Positions 6,343 to 8,556 of a DNA stretch of 8,556 nt are shown here, one piece after another (the first letter of the stretch is position 1; every line of letters starts with the position of its first letter). The position numbers were made by a program, and so were the translations under genes. The notes below the pieces were generated by a model, which was not told the DNA's origin, did no database searches, and was given only the letters and a program-made list of their open reading frames with translations. Where the stretch lies: assembly GCA_903825095.1 (NCBI GenBank), contig CAIJZF010000112.1, positions 1-8,556 of the forward strand, read 5' to 3'. This stretch comes from an uncultured Bacteroidota bacterium. Lineage in GTDB: Bacteria > Bacteroidota > Bacteroidia > Chitinophagales > Chitinophagaceae.

Positions 6343-7650
6343 TTATTTTTTACTGCTTTTAACTCTTCGCATCAAGGCTTCAATCTCATCTGCTTTAATA
6401 GGCATATTTTTCATTAAATCCTGATGCCCTGTTTTAGTAATCCAAATATTATTTTCAATACGCACACCCATTTTTTCTTCTTTGATATAAATACCTGGTT
6501 CAACTGTAAATACCATACCTGCAGTAATAGGCGCTGTTCTAGTGCCTAAATCGTGCACATCTAATCCTAAATGATGTGATATGCCATGGTATAAATATTT
6601 TCTATAAGCTCTATTATCGGCATCTTCATTTTTTACATCTGACTTGCTTATTAAACCAATTTTTAAAAATTGCTTAGTAGCTTCCTCTCCAACTTTATCT
6701 GTGTAATTCAAAATACTAATGCCTGGCTTTAAAATAGACTTGGCATAATCATGCAAATGCAAACAAGCATTGTATACTTCTTTCTGTCTTTTAGTAAACT
6801 TACCATTCACAGGCACCGTTCTAGTTAAATCCGCACAGTAACCACCATACTCTGCGCCAAAATCCATTAAAACCAATTCCCCATCCTTACAAACATTATT
6901 ATTACTTATATAATGCAAGGTTCTTGCATTGTCTCCACTTGCAATAATACTATGGTAAGCAACACCAGTGGCACGTTGAGATAAAAATGAATGATAAATT
7001 TCTGCCTCAATTTCATATTCCTTCACCCCTGGTTGAATGAATTGCAGTAATCTTCTAAAAGCTACTTCTGTAATATCAATGGCTTTTTGAATGACTTGCA
7101 CTTCTTCTTTAGTTTTCACTGCACGCAATTCTTTCATAATGGAAGCAGCTCTACAAAATGTATGCAGAGGATACCTTGCTTTCATCTCATCAATAAATCG
7201 GTATTCGTTTGTTCTTAATAAATTATTCTTTCTATCGTTTTCATTAGAGTCTAAATAAATGGCGTCCGCTAAATGTACCCATTGTTGTAAGGAAGCGTCA
7301 ATCACATCTATCCAAACAATTGTTTTAATACCTGAAATAGTAGTGGCTTCATTGGCCCTTAATCTTTTACCATCCCAAATTTCTTTTAGTTCCTGTGGTC
7401 TAACTAGCACTAGTACTTCTCTAAATTTTGGATCGGGATTGTCTGGAAATAAAACCACCATGGAACCCTCTTGCTCAATACCCGATAACCAATATAATTC
7501 TGTGTTTTGTTTATAGTCATGTAAGGCATCTCCATTTAAAGGATATTCATCATTGCTCACAAAAATGGCAATACTATTTTTTTGCATTTTGGATACAAAA
7601 CGCTTTCTATTTTGAATAAATATTTGAGGATCTAAGGGAGTATATTTCAT
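6343..7650 (-). CDS. pepP: Xaa-Pro aminopeptidase, M24B family
   Basis: A cytoplasmic two-metal aminopeptidase that releases the N-terminal residue from peptides with proline in second position. The 435-residue protein has the aminopeptidase P N-terminal domain (about 7-140, including NTELYWLSGIEQEGSMVVLF) and a pita-bread catalytic domain (about 175-425). All five metal ligands can be placed by the family pattern: Asp263 in LMDFGAEYGG, Asp274 in ADLTRTVPVNG, His359 in GISHHLGLDVHD, Glu384 in TVEPGIYI and Glu399 in VRIENN. The catalytic histidines His246 (TLHY) and His366 (DVHD) are also present, so the enzyme should be active. No signal peptide is seen. It lies 52 nt downstream of recG and 2 nt upstream of pssA. 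The family is certain; the symbol pepP is by analogy with E. coli. Confidence 0.93.
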   Translation of the reverse strand: MKYTPLDPQIFIQNRKRFVSKMQKNSIAIFVSNDEYPLNGDALHDYKQNTELYWLSGIEQEGSMVVLFPDNPDPKFREVLVLVRPQELKEIWDGKRLRANEATTISGIKTIVWIDVIDASLQQWVHLADAIYLDSNENDRKNNLLRTNEYRFIDEMKARYPLHTFCRAASIMKELRAVKTKEEVQVIQKAIDITEVAFRRLLQFIQPGVKEYEIEAEIYHSFLSQRATGVAYHSIIASGDNARTLHYISNNNVCKDGELVLMDFGAEYGGYCADLTRTVPVNGKFTKRQKEVYNACLHLHDYAKSILKPGISILNYTDKVGEEATKQFLKIGLISKSDVKNEDADNRAYRKYLYHGISHHLGLDVHDLGTRTAPITAGMVFTVEPGIYIKEEKMGVRIENNIWITKTGHQDLMKNMPIKADEIEALMRRVKSSKK

Positions 7651-7702
7651 AATAAAAATCTTTATTAATTAGTAAGGGCAAGTTAATTAAAAAATGAATC
7701 CT

Positions 7703-8556
7703 TTAGGCGATCTTACCCCAACCAATTTTACTTTTTTGACTTATTAAAAAGCTCCTAATGACTGCATTTTCAGGCGATTGAAGCGTTGGGTCCTTTTCAC
7801 AGAGCTCAAAAGCAGCCTGCCTTGCTTCTTCTAAGGCTATTTTATCATTAATGATATTGGCTAACTTAAAGTTTAAAGCACCACTTTGTCTTGTACCATC
7901 AATATCACCAGGGCCTCTTATTTCTAAATCTTTTTCTGCAATTAAAAAACCATCGTTGGTCGTACACATTATTTTTAATCTTTCCTTCGCTTCTCTTCCT
8001 GCTTTCACACTACTTAATAAAATACAATAACTCTGCTCTTTACCCCTACCTACTCTTCCTCTTAACTGATGTAATTGTGATAAACCAAATTTTTCTGCAC
8101 TCTCTATCACCATCACCGAAGCATTGGGCACATTCACCCCTACTTCAATCACCGTAGTACCTACTAATATTTGTGTATCGCCCGTTTTAAATCGGTGCAT
8201 ATTGGTTTCTTTTTCTACACTGCTTTGTCTTCCGTGCACCATACTAATTTTATAAGTAGGTTCTGGGAAAAAACTTTTTACTTGTTCATAGCCCTGCATT
8301 AAATCTTCAAAACTTAATTTTTCACTTTCTTCAATTAAAGGATATACGTAATATGCCTGTCTTCCTTTTATAATTTCAGTTTTTACAAAATCCATTACAC
8401 TGGCCCTGGAAGTTTCATAACGGTGTACTGTTTTAATAACCTGTCTGCCCGGAGGCAACTCATCCATCACGCTATAATCTAAATCGCCAAAAGCGGTCAT
8501 GGCTAAAGTTCTTGGAATAGGTGTTGCTGTCATGACTAATACATGCGGAGGAATGC
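7703..8556 (-). CDS. recG: ATP-dependent DNA helicase RecG, C-terminal 283 residues, cut by the window edge
   Basis: RecG is a superfamily 2 double-strand DNA translocase that remodels stalled forks and Holliday junctions. The frame is open through the right edge; the first seven visible residues are IPPHVLV, leading into helicase motif III MTATPIPRTLAMTAFGDLDYS. Counting from that Met (8533-8531), motif IV MVHGR is at 98-102, motif V VGTTVIEVGVNVPNA at 124-138, motif VI QLHQLRGRVGRG at 153-164, and the RecG-specific translocation motif RGPGDIDGTRQSG at 206-218. That last motif separates it from Mfd and PriA. The internal Met at 8533 is not the real start: the ATPase Walker motifs and the wedge domain must lie beyond the window. 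The gene ends normally with TAA, 52 nt before the aminopeptidase gene. Confidence 0.96.
   Translation of the reverse strand, partial: IPPHVLVMTATPIPRTLAMTAFGDLDYSVMDELPPGRQVIKTVHRYETSRASVMDFVKTEIIKGRQAYYVYPLIEESEKLSFEDLMQGYEQVKSFFPEPTYKISMVHGRQSSVEKETNMHRFKTGDTQILVGTTVIEVGVNVPNASVMVIESAEKFGLSQLHQLRGRVGRGKEQSYCILLSSVKAGREAKERLKIMCTTNDGFLIAEKDLEIRGPGDIDGTRQSGALNFKLANIINDKIALEEARQAAFELCEKDPTLQSPENAVIRSFLISQKSKIGWGKIA

Noticed and set aside
7259..7619. Two overlapping open frames on the plus strand inside the Xaa-Pro aminopeptidase gene
   Set aside because: Antisense shadows of a full-length, motif-complete gene; the translations show no family features, and the Cys/Ser/Ile-rich composition is typical of reverse-strand reading.
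7665..7690. 7-bp inverted repeat TTAATTA / TAATTAA between recG and the aminopeptidase gene
   Set aside because: AT-only arms of 7 bp with a 12-nt loop and no following T tract are expected by chance here; too weak to call a terminator or operator.
7891..8157. Plus-strand open frame inside recG, leucine- and tyrosine-rich
   Set aside because: The hydrophobic look results from reading the recG helicase region backwards; RecG motifs V, VI and the translocation motif fill the same span on the minus strand.
8531..8533. ATG within recG as a possible start of a short helicase-like protein
   Set aside because: The frame continues upstream to the window edge with IPPHVLV, which fits the RecG motif III context; this is an internal Met of a longer gene.
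1..8556. A hidden defence system, mobile element, CRISPR array or novel multi-gene cassette
   Set aside because: Nearly every base is assigned to recognisable housekeeping or common Bacteroidota genes with short gaps. No direct-repeat array, transposase, integrase, toxin-antitoxin pair or compositional island is visible.

Overview
The window looks like ordinary chromosomal DNA from a member of the Bacteroidota, most plausibly Chitinophagaceae or a close relative. The evidence is AT-rich composition, no visible Shine-Dalgarno sequences, two copies of the Bacteroidota-type -7 promoter element TAnnTTTG, and typical Bacteroidota proteins: a secreted M1 peptidase with a GGMEY motif, a short RsmI, and a GT2 enzyme with C-terminal membrane segments. 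The family assignment is inferred from protein style. No mobile element, CRISPR array, RNA gene or defence system is visible, and no intergenic gap exceeds about 140 bases.

Layout from left to right: the 5' two-thirds or so of tgt (minus strand, cut at the left edge); an 86-bp divergent promoter region; a plus-strand pair, a membrane GT2 glycosyltransferase and rsmG, overlapping by 31 bp; a short convergent intergenic region dominated by a 14-bp perfect inverted repeat; then a minus-strand block read from right to left: recG (3' part only), an M24B Xaa-Pro aminopeptidase, pssA, purS, rsmI and finally the secreted M1 peptidase. From the aminopeptidase to rsmI the genes are 2, 7 and 31 nt apart, so they probably form one transcription unit. 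recG (52 nt upstream) may be part of it. The M1 gene lies 137 nt beyond rsmI and may have its own control.

The genes are mostly housekeeping and do not form one pathway: tRNA queuosine insertion (tgt), 16S rRNA methylation at two sites near the decoding centre (rsmG, rsmI), purine synthesis (purS), phospholipid synthesis (pssA), recombination and replication repair (recG), and peptide breakdown in the cytoplasm (M24B) and in the envelope or outside the cell (M1).

I found no convincing new multi-gene system. The best non-coding signals are the mirror-image promoters of tgt and the glycosyltransferase, each with its -7 box exactly 4 nt from the start codon (predicted leaderless mRNAs), and the long-looped inverted repeat that contains the rsmG stop codon.
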